Source: SLID01 sp041667545
GTDB taxonomy: Bacteria > Omnitrophota > Gorgyraeia > Tantalellales > Tantalellaceae
Reading direction: 5' to 3'
Assembly (NCBI GenBank): GCA_041667545.1
Contig: JBAYES010000023.1
Location: 1-29,244 of the forward strand
Length of the DNA stretch: 29,244 bases
The notes below the pieces were generated by a model that was not told the origin of the DNA, did not search any database, and saw only the letters and a program-made list of their open reading frames with translations. The stretch's first letter is position 1, and each line of letters starts with the position of its first letter. A program made the translations under genes and the position numbers. This document shows positions 6,804 to 15,038 of this stretch, piece after piece.

Positions 6804-7507
6804 CTCTCTCGTCTGCTTCGAAACCACAACTTCGCGATATCCCGGAATGTGGCTAAGATCATGGGCAAGCTCGCTATGTGAGATCTCCCGGCCGTGCGCG
6901 ACCTGAAAATAAGCGAGTATTCTTTGATTCGGGCGTTTTTCTTCAAAGCGTGCATAAAAAGCTCGGCATCCACAAAAGGGCTTTGGGAGATAAATTCAAT
7001 GTCTTTGATAAGTTCTCTCCGTACTATTTTGTACCCGGAATTTATGTCCCTTATGTTTATGCCGAAAAGGCTGCGGACAAGGTTATTATATCCCTCTGAT
7101 ATGAATTTCCTGAAAGCGGTATCGCCTTTTTCAACCCCGCTGACAGCGGTGACTATATCGGCATCATCTATCATGGCGATAGAAGCTTTGATATCTTCGG
7201 GCCCTACCGGCATATCGGAATCCATATAAACGATTATTTCATTTGAAGCCCTCTTAAAACCCTCCGCGAAAGCTCCCCCGAATTTTGTGTTCCTTTTCAT
7301 TCGATAGAGCTTTATCCTTTTATCGTACCCCGCTATATCCTGCACTATCCCGGCACTGCCGTCGCTTGAAGCGTCGTCTACCACAATTATCTCAAAATCT
7401 TCGGTAATAGACGATGCCAGATTTTTCAGCAAAGTTACGGCTCTCTCGATATTCGCGCTTTCGTTGTACATGGGCATTACAAATGAAATGCTTTTCCCCA
7501 TGCTCAT
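6800..7507 (-). CDS. Family 2 glycosyltransferase (DPM1/ArnC-like)
   Basis: The GT-A domain is clear: ISFVMPMYNESANIERAV at the N terminus, VVDDASSDGS (about 43-51) and the metal-binding DSD at 96-98 in YMDSDMPVGPED. A conserved DINSGYKIVRRE lies in the second half. From ATG 7507 it has 235 residues; the alternative ATG at 7501 is two codons inside. GAGGAAAT precedes 7507, and the frame extending to 7612 would add a non-conserved N terminus. Enzymes of this type move a sugar from a nucleotide donor to polyprenyl phosphate on the cytoplasmic face. No C-terminal membrane helices are present, unlike ArnC, so it resembles the soluble DPM1 type. It is 38 bases after the ArnT-like gene and overlaps the deacetylase gene by four bases. 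Confidence 0.9.
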   Translation of the reverse strand: MSMGKSISFVMPMYNESANIERAVTLLKNLASSITEDFEIIVVDDASSDGSAGIVQDIAGYDKRIKLYRMKRNTKFGGAFAEGFKRASNEIIVYMDSDMPVGPEDIKASIAMIDDADIVTAVSGVEKGDTAFRKFISEGYNNLVRSLFGINIRDINSGYKIVRRELIKDIEFISQSPFVDAELFMHALKKNARIKEYSLIFRSRTAGRSHIASLPMILATFRDIAKLWFRSRRER

Positions 7508-7544
7508 ATTTCCTCTATTTTCCTCGCCGTTAATAACAAAAAGA

Positions 7545-9167
7545 TCAGTTTTCAAGAGGTAAATTAGTAAGAAGAACGTGTTTCCCGGAACGAAGGACCT
7601 CTTTCGGGGCATTTTCTCCCATTTCTTCTTTCAGCTGTTCATAGTGCCGGACTTTTATGACGCCCCAAACCCTTTCTTTCCGGGTGAAAAATTCTTTGCG
7701 GCTTTCATGAGGATGTATATCCTCAACATCTACCCTGCCGGAATAGAAAGCTATACCTCTTCTGTGATCGCATTCCGCTCCGACTTTTTCATCGGGCGAA
7801 GCAAGTTCCTTTATTTTTAAGCACAAAGTTTTTCTCGACTCATAAACCTCTACCGCGGGCAAAATATACACCATTACAGGAGGCATTATCAATATCACGG
7901 AAAGCGCTATCGCGTAAAAAGCTCCCATAGAGCGGCCTTTGCCTTCAAAATACCGCGCCAGAAAAGCGCATAGAACAAAAATACCGGAAGCTATAACCGT
8001 GCCCTTGACGACCTCTGAGTACGGAAGCTCGTACCACGCAAGGCCAATCGCCCCCAGAGCCGCCAGAATTGAAGTTACGAGAAACACTGTCATTAAGGGC
8101 TTTGTCCTGACGGAGCCGGGTACCGGCGGCGCTATAATTTTTTCCCAGAAACGTCCAGTCATTAGGGCCATGGCCGGAAAAAGCGGCAGTATGTAGGTAA
8201 CAAGTTTTGTCCTGGATGCCGAGAAAAAAAGAAAAACAAGCAGGAACCATGAGGCCAGGAGAATATGCGGAGATTTTATCGTTGTCTCCCCGCTTGCCGG
8301 TAAAGTGCGGTCTCTTCCCTTCTTATACATGTCCCACACGGCAGAAAGGAAGAATACGGTCCACGGGAAAATACCGCCTAAAACAACCGGCACATAAAAA
8401 ACAGGTGTGTCGCCTATCTTGTGTTCGGGGTGCACAAACCGTGTTATATTGTGAAAACCGAAAAATTCGCCTATAAACGTCTGCCCGTTGGACAAAGCCA
8501 CCGCGACATACCACGGCAAGGCGACAATAAGAAACACCAGAAAAGCCGTAAAAACAGGGACTTTTCTAAACAGGTATTTTATCTGGCCTGTCAAGGCGAG
8601 ATATATCAGAACAGTAGCTCCCGGAATAAAAAGGCCGATAGGCCCTTTGGTCAAAACCGCCAGGGCCGCGGCCGCGGCGGCGCCGTAATAACACACCTTT
8701 TTCCCGTAGATCCAGCCTGCCATAAAGAAGTAAATGGTGTATACGATAAAAACCGTAAGCACCGTATCCGTAACACATCCTCTCCCCACAACAAAATATT
8801 CCAGACTTGTCGCTATAATGACCGCCGACAGGAAGCCCGCGAAACGGCTGTATAACAACTTTCCCAGAAGAAAAACCCCCAAAACTCCGAGAATTGAAAA
8901 AACAGCCGATGGGAAACGCGCGGAAAACTCGCTTACACCGAAAACCACGTAGCTTACCATTATGAGCCAATAGTAGAGCACCGGTTTTTCGTATTGAGCC
9001 TCTCCGAAGATCCTGGGCGTTACCCAATTGCCGTCATCAAGCATCTCTTTTGCCGTCTGGGCGTAAAATGTCTCATCAGGATCCGTTAAGGCCATCCCGC
9101 CAAGACGTGTGAAAAATATAACTGACGACAGAGCCGTCAAGATAAGCAAATAATGTATTGTTTTCAT
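7545..9167 (-). CDS. ArnT/PMT-family lipid-linked glycosyltransferase, integral membrane
   Basis: A 540-residue polytopic protein with about a dozen hydrophobic segments and a C-terminal soluble domain of about 110 residues. The first periplasmic loop has the family signature DPDETFYAQTAKEMLDDGNW (Asp29 and Glu32 region), followed by QYEKPVLYYWLIMVSYVVFG, as in ArnT and related GT83/GT39 enzymes. These transfer a sugar from polyprenyl phosphate to lipid A, protein or another envelope acceptor on the periplasmic side. The ATG at 9167 has AGGGAG three bases upstream; the frame extending to 9218 runs into the promoter region. It heads a three-gene operon with a polyprenyl-phosphate glycosyltransferase and a deacetylase. 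The acceptor cannot be told from sequence. Confidence 0.9.
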   Translation of the reverse strand: MKTIHYLLILTALSSVIFFTRLGGMALTDPDETFYAQTAKEMLDDGNWVTPRIFGEAQYEKPVLYYWLIMVSYVVFGVSEFSARFPSAVFSILGVLGVFLLGKLLYSRFAGFLSAVIIATSLEYFVVGRGCVTDTVLTVFIVYTIYFFMAGWIYGKKVCYYGAAAAAALAVLTKGPIGLFIPGATVLIYLALTGQIKYLFRKVPVFTAFLVFLIVALPWYVAVALSNGQTFIGEFFGFHNITRFVHPEHKIGDTPVFYVPVVLGGIFPWTVFFLSAVWDMYKKGRDRTLPASGETTIKSPHILLASWFLLVFLFFSASRTKLVTYILPLFPAMALMTGRFWEKIIAPPVPGSVRTKPLMTVFLVTSILAALGAIGLAWYELPYSEVVKGTVIASGIFVLCAFLARYFEGKGRSMGAFYAIALSVILIMPPVMVYILPAVEVYESRKTLCLKIKELASPDEKVGAECDHRRGIAFYSGRVDVEDIHPHESRKEFFTRKERVWGVIKVRHYEQLKEEMGENAPKEVLRSGKHVLLTNLPLEN

Positions 9168-9219
9168 ACTCTCCCTTTTTGTAAGTCCCCCCAAACGGCA
9201 TTTCATATTGGAAAGCACT

Positions 9220-9249
9220 ATGATACATTCCCGGCAAGGGCCAAGTCAA
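9220..9249 (-). promoter_or_regulatory. Promoter of the arnT-like operon
   Basis: Minus strand: TTGACT (9249-9244), an 18-base spacer and TATCAT (9225-9220). The predicted start is near 9212, giving a leader of about 45 bases before the ATG at 9167. Confidence 0.65.
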
Positions 9250-9251
9250 CT

Positions 9252-9275
9252 GTTACTTTTGGCTAAAAGTGTAAC
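9252..9275. promoter_or_regulatory. Imperfect palindrome in the divergent promoter region
   Basis: GTTACTTTT-GGCT-AAAAGTGTAAC is an inverted repeat with a two-base bulge, lying directly upstream of the -35 of the minus-strand operon promoter and 37 bases from the -35 of the divergent promoter. The location suits an operator for a dimeric regulator. No regulator is linked. Confidence 0.4.
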
Positions 9276-9311
9276 GTTTCTAAATTGGCTTGACATTATT
9301 TACGTGTTTTC

Positions 9312-9340
9312 TTGACGGCAGGCGGCCTTTGCGATATACT
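9312..9340 (+). promoter_or_regulatory. Promoter of the outer-membrane protein gene
   Basis: TTGACG (9312-9317), a 17-base spacer and TATACT (9335-9340). The start would be near 9347, with a leader of about 110 bases to the ATG at 9458. Confidence 0.75.
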
Positions 9341-9457
9341 ACATCTTAGGTTTTTCTCATAAACCTTTAGTGCGAGCCAACATAAAAATTAATTCAGGTT
9401 ATTTTGATCCACCTTGAAAAAATGCTACGGTTTCTCAAAAACTGTCCAAGGAGGAAT

Positions 9458-10381
9458 ATGAAAAAAATAATAACAGCCGTTCTTGCCGCATGCGTTATGG
9501 CGCCGCAGTTGGCTTTTGCTGGCGCGTGGACTCTGCCCAAGGGAGATGTCTGGGCACAGCAGCAGATAAAATGGTTCTGGTCGAAAAGAGATTACGACCA
9601 GAACGGCGACAAAGCCAAATTGGGCAACAATGCCAGAAGCTGGGGGTGGGCCATGATCCCAGAGCTGCATTACGGCATAACAGATTGGCTGGATTTCCTT
9701 TTCAAAATGGAATACAAGGAAGGAAAGTATAAGGAATATGCCAGGCCCAACCTTCCTGGGTGGGGATCCTACTCTGTTAAAAACCACGGTCTTATAAGCG
9801 TAGAACCCGGAGTAAAGGTTCGTTTCCTGAATGAACCCATGGTTCTAAGCGGACAGTTCACCTACTCTATTTGGAACAAGCACTATGAATCTAAACCTCT
9901 GGAAGATGTCGCTGAACAACCCGGAATAAGCGACAGAAGTAATTATTGGGATATACGGGGACTTGCCGGGAAAACATGGGATACCACTATTCCCTTCTAC
10001 ATGGGTCTTGAATGGGGATACAGAAACCACACCCGTAATATAGAAGACCAGATGCCGCTCTTTTATGAACTGGGTGTATGGCCGTTAAAGTTCTTGCTTA
10101 TTAAAACCGAAATAGACTGTATGTTCGGGCTTTCCGGAACGACAAATGGCGATAATGTGCTCAGGAAATCCTGGGCCATATGGCGCATAGGCCCGGCGAT
10201 AGAACTTATGACATTATACGATATGTTAAGGGGCATAGATGTGTCTGCCGAAAATTATGCTAATATAGTTACTCGTACCGGTAAATCTCTTAACGTAGAG
10301 GTTCAATACGGAAACGCTTTCTGGGGAAGAAATACCTCGGACAGCCAGGAAATAGTATTTAAGGTTTCGACGCAGTTCTAA
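9458..10381 (+). CDS. Outer-membrane beta-barrel protein, unknown substrate
   Basis: From the ATG at 9458, with the strong ribosome site AGGAGGAAT, the product has 307 residues. It begins with a signal peptide (MKKIITAVLAACVMAPQLAF, then A, cleavage likely before GAWTLPKGD). The rest is rich in alternating aromatic strands and turns (WGWAMIPELHYGITDWLDFL), and it ends in IVFKVSTQF, the terminal Phe expected for BAM-inserted barrels. The opening AWTLPKGDVWAQQQIKWFWS resembles transporter-like outer-membrane proteins of the MetA-pathway/phenol type, but I cannot assign a substrate. It is a single-gene unit with its own promoter and terminator, divergent from the arnT-like operon. Confidence 0.75.
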   Translation: MKKIITAVLAACVMAPQLAFAGAWTLPKGDVWAQQQIKWFWSKRDYDQNGDKAKLGNNARSWGWAMIPELHYGITDWLDFLFKMEYKEGKYKEYARPNLPGWGSYSVKNHGLISVEPGVKVRFLNEPMVLSGQFTYSIWNKHYESKPLEDVAEQPGISDRSNYWDIRGLAGKTWDTTIPFYMGLEWGYRNHTRNIEDQMPLFYELGVWPLKFLLIKTEIDCMFGLSGTTNGDNVLRKSWAIWRIGPAIELMTLYDMLRGIDVSAENYANIVTRTGKSLNVEVQYGNAFWGRNTSDSQEIVFKVSTQF

Positions 10382-10404
10382 TAAACACATAGCGCGGTTC
10401 GCTT

Positions 10405-10442
10405 AAAAAAGGACATGTACATCGAGTACATGTCCTTTTTTG
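10405..10442. terminator. Bidirectional terminator between convergent units
   Basis: A perfect 10-bp stem GGACATGTAC / GTACATGTCC with a five-base loop, with an A-run on the left and a T-run on the right. It can end both the barrel gene (plus) and the long sugar operon (minus) whose last gene stops at 10472. Confidence 0.88.
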
Positions 10443-10471
10443 TATATATACAACCTTGCAAGGGAAAAACC

Positions 10472-11740
10472 CTATCTTCTCGATCTATTGAGTTCGTTCT
10501 GCATGTCGGCGGTGGCTTTTTTGAGTTCCACCGCGGGATCGGAGTTCTTGAAGACTACCCTTTGTATAGCATGATTTATGAACCTCGTACTGGCATCCCA
10601 TGCTATTACAGGGGGCGGGCCTTTGGAATCCTGAGCCTGTTTTTCCAGTACTTCTTTGAAATCTTTACCCATGGGAAGAAGTGCCCAGGTATCCATGTTA
10701 GGAGGCAGGTAAGCTTCTTCGGTGTAAAATGTAGCCTCGTATATCTTGAGCTGATTTTCCGGCTCGAACAGAAATTTTATAAATTCCCACGCCTCTTCTT
10801 TCATTTTAGACCCGGAAAAGATGGACATTATCCTTCCGCCTATAAAAGCCGTCCTCTTCCCGGAAGGCCCTTCGGGCAGCATGGCTATCTTCCATTTCCC
10901 TTCTATCTCAGGCGCTCCGGCAAGCAGGCTTATTATTTTCCAATTCCCTGAGATAGCAAGGGGATAATCTCCGGTACGCATCCCCTGTTCCAACGGCACC
11001 TGCGTTTTAGGAACACCGCTTCTGTAAAGTTCCGCCATGTATTCGAGCGCTTTAACCGCCTCGGGCGAATCCAATATCACCTGTGTCATGGAACTATTGT
11101 AAAAATCTCCTCCCGCCTGCCAGAGAAAAGGCGCGTAACCTATCCACTCCAAAGAACCCCAGTCTATCAGAGCCCCCCTGCCCTCAAGTTCCAGAACTCT
11201 GAGAACAGACAGGAACTCTTCCCAGTTTTCAGGAGGAACAGGTATTATATCGGTCCTGTAATACATGATGTGCTGGGAGAAATCGAACGGTACTCCGAAT
11301 ACTTTTTTTCCCACGCGGGTTGATTCGAGGATGCCTGAGAATATTTTTTTTTCAAGGGCGCCAACATCTTCAGAAAATTTCTCTCTGAGATCCACAAGAG
11401 CCCCGAGTTCACCAAACTCCATACCCCAGGTAAGGCCCATACTTCCTATGTCAGGTGAAATTCCTCCGGCTATGGAGGTAAGATATCTGCTGTGAGCGTC
11501 TCCCCACGATATTGCCTGGCAAGACACATTTATTCCGGTTCTTTCGGTGAATTCGCGGCTTATTTCGACTATCGTTCGGGCCTGGCTCTCCGGTCCGACA
11601 TGCCACATCACGATCGTATTCTTTCTTTCTGCCGGTTTTCCGCACCCGGAAACGGTCACCAGCACAAATGCCGCGGTCAATAAGTAAATGAGTTTTCTCA
11701 TTTTATTACTTTTCTGTCCCCTGCATTTGCCTATTTTCAT
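10472..11740 (-). CDS. ABC transporter sugar-binding lipoprotein (family 1 solute-binding protein)
   Basis: This is the substrate-capture component of a carbohydrate importer. It has a signal peptide ending in a lipobox (LVTVSGC, then GKPAERK), followed by a mature domain beginning NTIVMWHVGPESQARTIVEI, with PDIGSMGLTWGMEFGELGAL and a late EEAWEFIKFLFEPENQ typical of SBP_bac_1. The ATG at 11740 overlaps the stop of the ROK gene as ATGA, suggesting coupling, and gives 422 residues. An internal ATG at 11701 would give a more usual signal peptide but has no better ribosome site. It is the last gene of the operon, with the permeases more than 6 kb upstream, and a strong terminator follows. The sugar is not deducible from sequence; oligosaccharides from the linked glycosidases are likely. 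Confidence 0.92.
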   Translation of the reverse strand: MKIGKCRGQKSNKMRKLIYLLTAAFVLVTVSGCGKPAERKNTIVMWHVGPESQARTIVEISREFTERTGINVSCQAISWGDAHSRYLTSIAGGISPDIGSMGLTWGMEFGELGALVDLREKFSEDVGALEKKIFSGILESTRVGKKVFGVPFDFSQHIMYYRTDIIPVPPENWEEFLSVLRVLELEGRGALIDWGSLEWIGYAPFLWQAGGDFYNSSMTQVILDSPEAVKALEYMAELYRSGVPKTQVPLEQGMRTGDYPLAISGNWKIISLLAGAPEIEGKWKIAMLPEGPSGKRTAFIGGRIMSIFSGSKMKEEAWEFIKFLFEPENQLKIYEATFYTEEAYLPPNMDTWALLPMGKDFKEVLEKQAQDSKGPPPVIAWDASTRFINHAIQRVVFKNSDPAVELKKATADMQNELNRSRR

Positions 11741-12996
11741 ACCTTGGCGAAAAAATCCTGTATCACAAGTCCTGCGGCTCCCACAGCTACTACTTCTTCG
11801 CCCAGGCTTGTAGGAAGTATCTTAACTATCTTGACCGTCTCGTCATAGGCCCAGCGTTTTACAGAACGTCTCACGGCGGAGAAAAAAATGTCGCCCGTCT
11901 TTTCGATCCCTCTGCCGACTATCACAACTTCCGGATTGAAAAGATTTATGAGAAACGACATCTTGGCGCCGAGATAAGAACCCGCTTCCTCTAAGATCCG
12001 GGTAGCCGGCATGTCTCCGTCTTCCGATGCCGCAATTACAGAGTCAAGATCCACTTTTTCAATATCGCCGCCCGCTTTTTCAAGTATGGCCCGGGCCTCG
12101 TCGGGAGACTTTTTCGCCAACTCTCTGGCAGAAGACTGTACCCCCAGATCTATCCCCCTTGACCTCATGCAGCAGCCTTTTTCGTAGGTTTCCCAGCAAT
12201 TCACGGGTTTCTCATCTCCGCCTGAATAGGGCGGGTTCAAATTAAGTTCCCCGGCGCTTTTGGACGCTCCGTAGTACAGTTCCCCTCTCACAACAAGTCC
12301 GCAGCTCGAATCGGAACACATAAAAATAAGGTTATCCGCTGTGGATCCCGCGCCCAAGCCCGACCATCTTTCCCCGAAAGCGGCTAGAGTGGCATCATGC
12401 TCTATGACCGCCGGAACACCGAACCTCATCTCAAGCTGGTTAAGAAGCCCCATATAACTTACGATCTGCTCGTTTTCTACCGCATAACGCACGGTTCCCT
12501 TGTATCTGTCCATTACTCCCCAGATCCCTACCCCTATACCTTTCACATCCTGAGAGTTTATTCCTAAAGAGTCCACTATGTCACCGGCAAGATCCATTAC
12601 TTTTTCAGTCATCTTTTCAAAAGAACAGTACTCTTTCTTAACGCTCTTCCTGGCGACTATAGCTCCTGAAAGATCCATTACAACGGCTCTCAAAGAACTG
12701 TCTATGGTGAGATGAGGCGCCCCGAGATCTATACCCAGGCTGTAACCGTGCTGGCGGTTGAGTTTGAGAAGTTCCGGCCTTCTTCCTCCGGTAGATATAT
12801 CAAGGCCCGTCTCAAAAACAAGTTTGTTCTTTATGTATTTGCCTACGTAGTTGGATACAGTAACGATGTTAAGATCCGTCAGCTTGGATATGTCCGCCCT
12901 TGATATCTCTCCGCCTCTTCTAATAGCATCGAGTATTTCAAGATTGCGTCTTTCTTTTTCCGAAAGCCTTGTTTCGCGGGCCAAAAAGCTCTCCAT
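11737..12996 (-). CDS. ROK-family transcriptional regulator
   Basis: From ATG 12996 (AGGGGGGAAT ribosome site) it is 419 residues. The N-terminal winged HTH spans about 15-62 (NLEILDAIRRGGEISRADIS, then LNIVTVSNYVGKYI), followed by a hinge with TGGRRPELLKLN. The sugar-kinase fold begins with YSLGIDLGAPHLTI (about 86-98) and contains VKGIGVGIWGVMD and EHDATLAAFGE, with Asp201 in the catalytic-base position. Usual ROK proteins have a zinc site CxCGxxGCxE; here it is altered to NCWETYEKGCCM (Cys267, Cys275, Cys276), lacking the CG pair and the Glu. ROK repressors release DNA on binding a sugar or sugar phosphate. Its place inside the operon suggests autoregulation by the imported or released sugar. 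Confidence 0.92.
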   Translation of the reverse strand: MESFLARETRLSEKERRNLEILDAIRRGGEISRADISKLTDLNIVTVSNYVGKYIKNKLVFETGLDISTGGRRPELLKLNRQHGYSLGIDLGAPHLTIDSSLRAVVMDLSGAIVARKSVKKEYCSFEKMTEKVMDLAGDIVDSLGINSQDVKGIGVGIWGVMDRYKGTVRYAVENEQIVSYMGLLNQLEMRFGVPAVIEHDATLAAFGERWSGLGAGSTADNLIFMCSDSSCGLVVRGELYYGASKSAGELNLNPPYSGGDEKPVNCWETYEKGCCMRSRGIDLGVQSSARELAKKSPDEARAILEKAGGDIEKVDLDSVIAASEDGDMPATRILEEAGSYLGAKMSFLINLFNPEVVIVGRGIEKTGDIFFSAVRRSVKRWAYDETVKIVKILPTSLGEEVVAVGAAGLVIQDFFAKV

Positions 12997-13024
12997 ATTC
13001 CCCCCTTCTTGGAAAAAACCGCTT

Positions 13025-14110
13025 TTATCTCGGGCTTGGTTCAGAATATCTGCTCTTTGCAACTTCCTGCGCGGGTTTATTCTGGGGAATAAAACCAGCG
13101 TTAAACTCCCCGCCCATTCTCACGTTCGTTCCCCAATACCACCAGTAAAGTCCGTAAAACCATTCTTTCGGCCAAAAAGTATCCATTATGGCTCTGTAAT
13201 AATCTTTCTGAAGGATAAGATTTATTTCGGTTCTCTGAACATGTTCCCACGGCCTTATAGCAGCGCCGTCAGCCGAAGCGCTTCCGATCTCGGGAAAAAT
13301 GATCGGTTTTTGGACAAGCTGCTGAAAGTTTTCCATTTCAACCGTCCATTTCTTAAGGCCTTCCATGAGCTCTTCGTAGGTAGGATCCAATTTTCGGGTA
13401 AGCGGAAAATACGCGTTTATTCCCACAAGATCAAGCTTATCCCAGAACCTTATGTCCTGATACCTGTCCCAATGAGCGGCGTACGTAAGGAGACCATTAT
13501 ATTTCGACCTTACCTTGCTTATTAAGCTTTCCCACATGTATCCTTTAGCCGTAGAAGCAGTAGAAAGTTCCGTACCTATACAAAGGATCTCGACCTTTTC
13601 TCGTTCCGCTATTTTTGCATAGTGCATTATAAAATCCGTATAGTCTTGAAACCACTTTTCCCAATCCGATTCCCTTAAACATCCTATCTCTCCCCTCCAA
13701 CTTCCGTCAGATTCATCTATAAGATCCAAATGCGGTTTGACCATAACCTTCATTCCCAGTTCATGCGCTTTCCTTATGGCATGCACCACCGCTTCATCCG
13801 TAGGGGTTTTCGATGTTCTGTGTATATCTCCCGACCAACAAGTGGTTTGATGCCATGTAGTGTGTATAGCCACCCATTCCGTCCCGACATCTCTCATGGC
13901 CGCAAGCGACTCATCGGAAAATTCGCTAAGATATCCGTCTGAAGACCAGGTGCAATATCCAAAACCTTTCTGGAACTCAATAGGAGACTTTGCCGGTTTC
14001 ATAGACCTCATGACCATGGTACCCGCTACCGCCAGAACAACCACTGCCATAACGATTGTTACTAACCCTAAGCTCCCCGCTTTTTTTGCCTTTTTAAGTT
14101 TCTTTGCCAT
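13025..14110 (-). CDS. Membrane-anchored GH113-like glycoside hydrolase
   Basis: A 361-residue protein with a basic N terminus and one hydrophobic anchor (about 13-34, SLGLVTIVMAVVVLAVAGTM) with no clear cleavage site, followed by a TIM-barrel domain from about 45. The strand-end carboxylates expected in clan GH-A are visible: Glu181 in CIGTELSTAS and Glu274 in IIFPEIGSAS. Other barrel signatures are MKVMVKPHLDLI, LLTYAAHWD and LDLVGINAYFPLT. GH113 founders are beta-1,4-mannanases, but substrate should be treated as open. The domain is a paralogue of the C-terminal part of the 566-residue protein at 15811. The start has AGGGAG, and the gene ends 28 bases before the ROK regulator starts. Confidence 0.82.
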   Translation of the reverse strand: MAKKLKKAKKAGSLGLVTIVMAVVVLAVAGTMVMRSMKPAKSPIEFQKGFGYCTWSSDGYLSEFSDESLAAMRDVGTEWVAIHTTWHQTTCWSGDIHRTSKTPTDEAVVHAIRKAHELGMKVMVKPHLDLIDESDGSWRGEIGCLRESDWEKWFQDYTDFIMHYAKIAEREKVEILCIGTELSTASTAKGYMWESLISKVRSKYNGLLTYAAHWDRYQDIRFWDKLDLVGINAYFPLTRKLDPTYEELMEGLKKWTVEMENFQQLVQKPIIFPEIGSASADGAAIRPWEHVQRTEINLILQKDYYRAIMDTFWPKEWFYGLYWWYWGTNVRMGGEFNAGFIPQNKPAQEVAKSRYSEPSPR

Positions 14111-14205
14111 AACGATCTCCCTTTTAGATGTTATCCGCTCTATTTGCCCTCACACCCCCATACCTTAAAAAAGTTCTTATCAACCTTACGAAACAAAATC
14201 TTTTT

Positions 14206-14249
14206 GCCGGCACGGTTTCCCGGAATGCCTCCTGATACACCATGCCGGC
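14206..14249 (-). other. Hairpin in the operon between CBM-like and GH113-like genes
   Basis: Minus strand: GCCGGCATGG and CCGTGCCGGC pair over 10 positions (one G-U-type mismatch) around a loop of about 24 bases, followed by a loosely T-rich stretch (AAAAAGATTTTGTTT). It sits in the 158-base gap between two operon genes. It may be a partial terminator or an mRNA-stability stem that sets expression levels; sequence alone does not decide. Confidence 0.45.
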
Positions 14250-14268
14250 AGAAAGAAATTATGTCCCT

Positions 14269-15006
14269 TTAACGTCCAACCCTTATGTTGTCGATAAAAA
14301 TATCGCCTTTGTATTTGGGCTTGTTGTTGGATTCTATTCTTACCGCTATTTTTCTCAGATCCGATACGAACTTTTCGTCGGGGATTATCCTTTTCCAATC
14401 GTAACTACCGGGCTCTATCCCGGCCGTAACAGTTATCCATTCTCCCGGGAGAAGCGGAAAACTTCTGTTCATTTCCACAAAACGCCAGTTATCGCCTATT
14501 GTAATTATGATACCGGCATTAAGACCCATTGGAGCGCCGGGGGGAAGATAAACATCCGCGCTTATTACCCGGTACTTGCTCAGATCAAGATACTGCTGTA
14601 TCTCTACAAGCGCCGCTGTCCAGTATCCTCCGGGAAAATCAGCGCTGACCTTCATGCTATGCGTCCCCTTAGAAGCTACTTCTGATGAAACTTCCGTGCT
14701 TACAGCCACGTAATCGTTCTTCCCAATGGCCCATTGGGGAACTTCCCATCCGGCAAGATTACCGCGTTCGAAATCGTAAAAGGTTCTCTCTTCAGTTATG
14801 GGACCGCTGTAGGGTGCCGGAACTTCTTGCTGTTGAGTCCCGGTACCATCGGCCATTTGCAAACCCGTCGTACCGGTCCGCTCCCGGCCTTTTCCCGATA
14901 TGGATGTTCTGTCGGGCTCTTCCTGGGCACACCCTGATGCCATCAAAAAAGCAAAAAGCAAAACTACACCCACTGGAGCCGACACGAACCTTCCGGACCG
15001 TTCCAT
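14269..15006 (-). CDS. Lipoprotein with carbohydrate-binding-like beta-sandwich domain
   Basis: From the ATG at 15006 (GGAG ten bases upstream) it is 245 residues; the GTG at 15015 lies too close to that site. A lipoprotein signal ends in LMASGC, then AQEEPD. A linker of about 50 residues rich in Thr, Gly and Gln leads to a beta-sandwich domain of about 170 residues: FYDFERGNLAGWEVPQWA, HSMKVSADFPGGYWTAALVE, VISADVYLPPGAP, IITIGDNWRFVEMNRSF and the closing SNNKPKYKGDIFIDNIRV. The pattern (DFE-G--GW, KSL-V, VSADVY-P, IDNI) is that of jelly-roll carbohydrate-binding modules such as CBM11/CBM35-type folds. No catalytic domain is present. Its neighbour at 15039 is a close paralogue, so a tandem duplication is likely. 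Confidence 0.75.
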   Translation of the reverse strand: MERSGRFVSAPVGVVLLFAFLMASGCAQEEPDRTSISGKGRERTGTTGLQMADGTGTQQQEVPAPYSGPITEERTFYDFERGNLAGWEVPQWAIGKNDYVAVSTEVSSEVASKGTHSMKVSADFPGGYWTAALVEIQQYLDLSKYRVISADVYLPPGAPMGLNAGIIITIGDNWRFVEMNRSFPLLPGEWITVTAGIEPGSYDWKRIIPDEKFVSDLRKIAVRIESNNKPKYKGDIFIDNIRVGR

Positions 15007-15038
15007 AAATATCACTCTCCAAAATTTATTTTCCCTTC

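Noticed and set aside
7945..9027. Arg/Gly-rich open frames on both strands inside the ArnT-like gene
   Set aside because: They are shadows of the real 540-residue membrane protein, whose hydrophobic pattern and motifs fit the family throughout.
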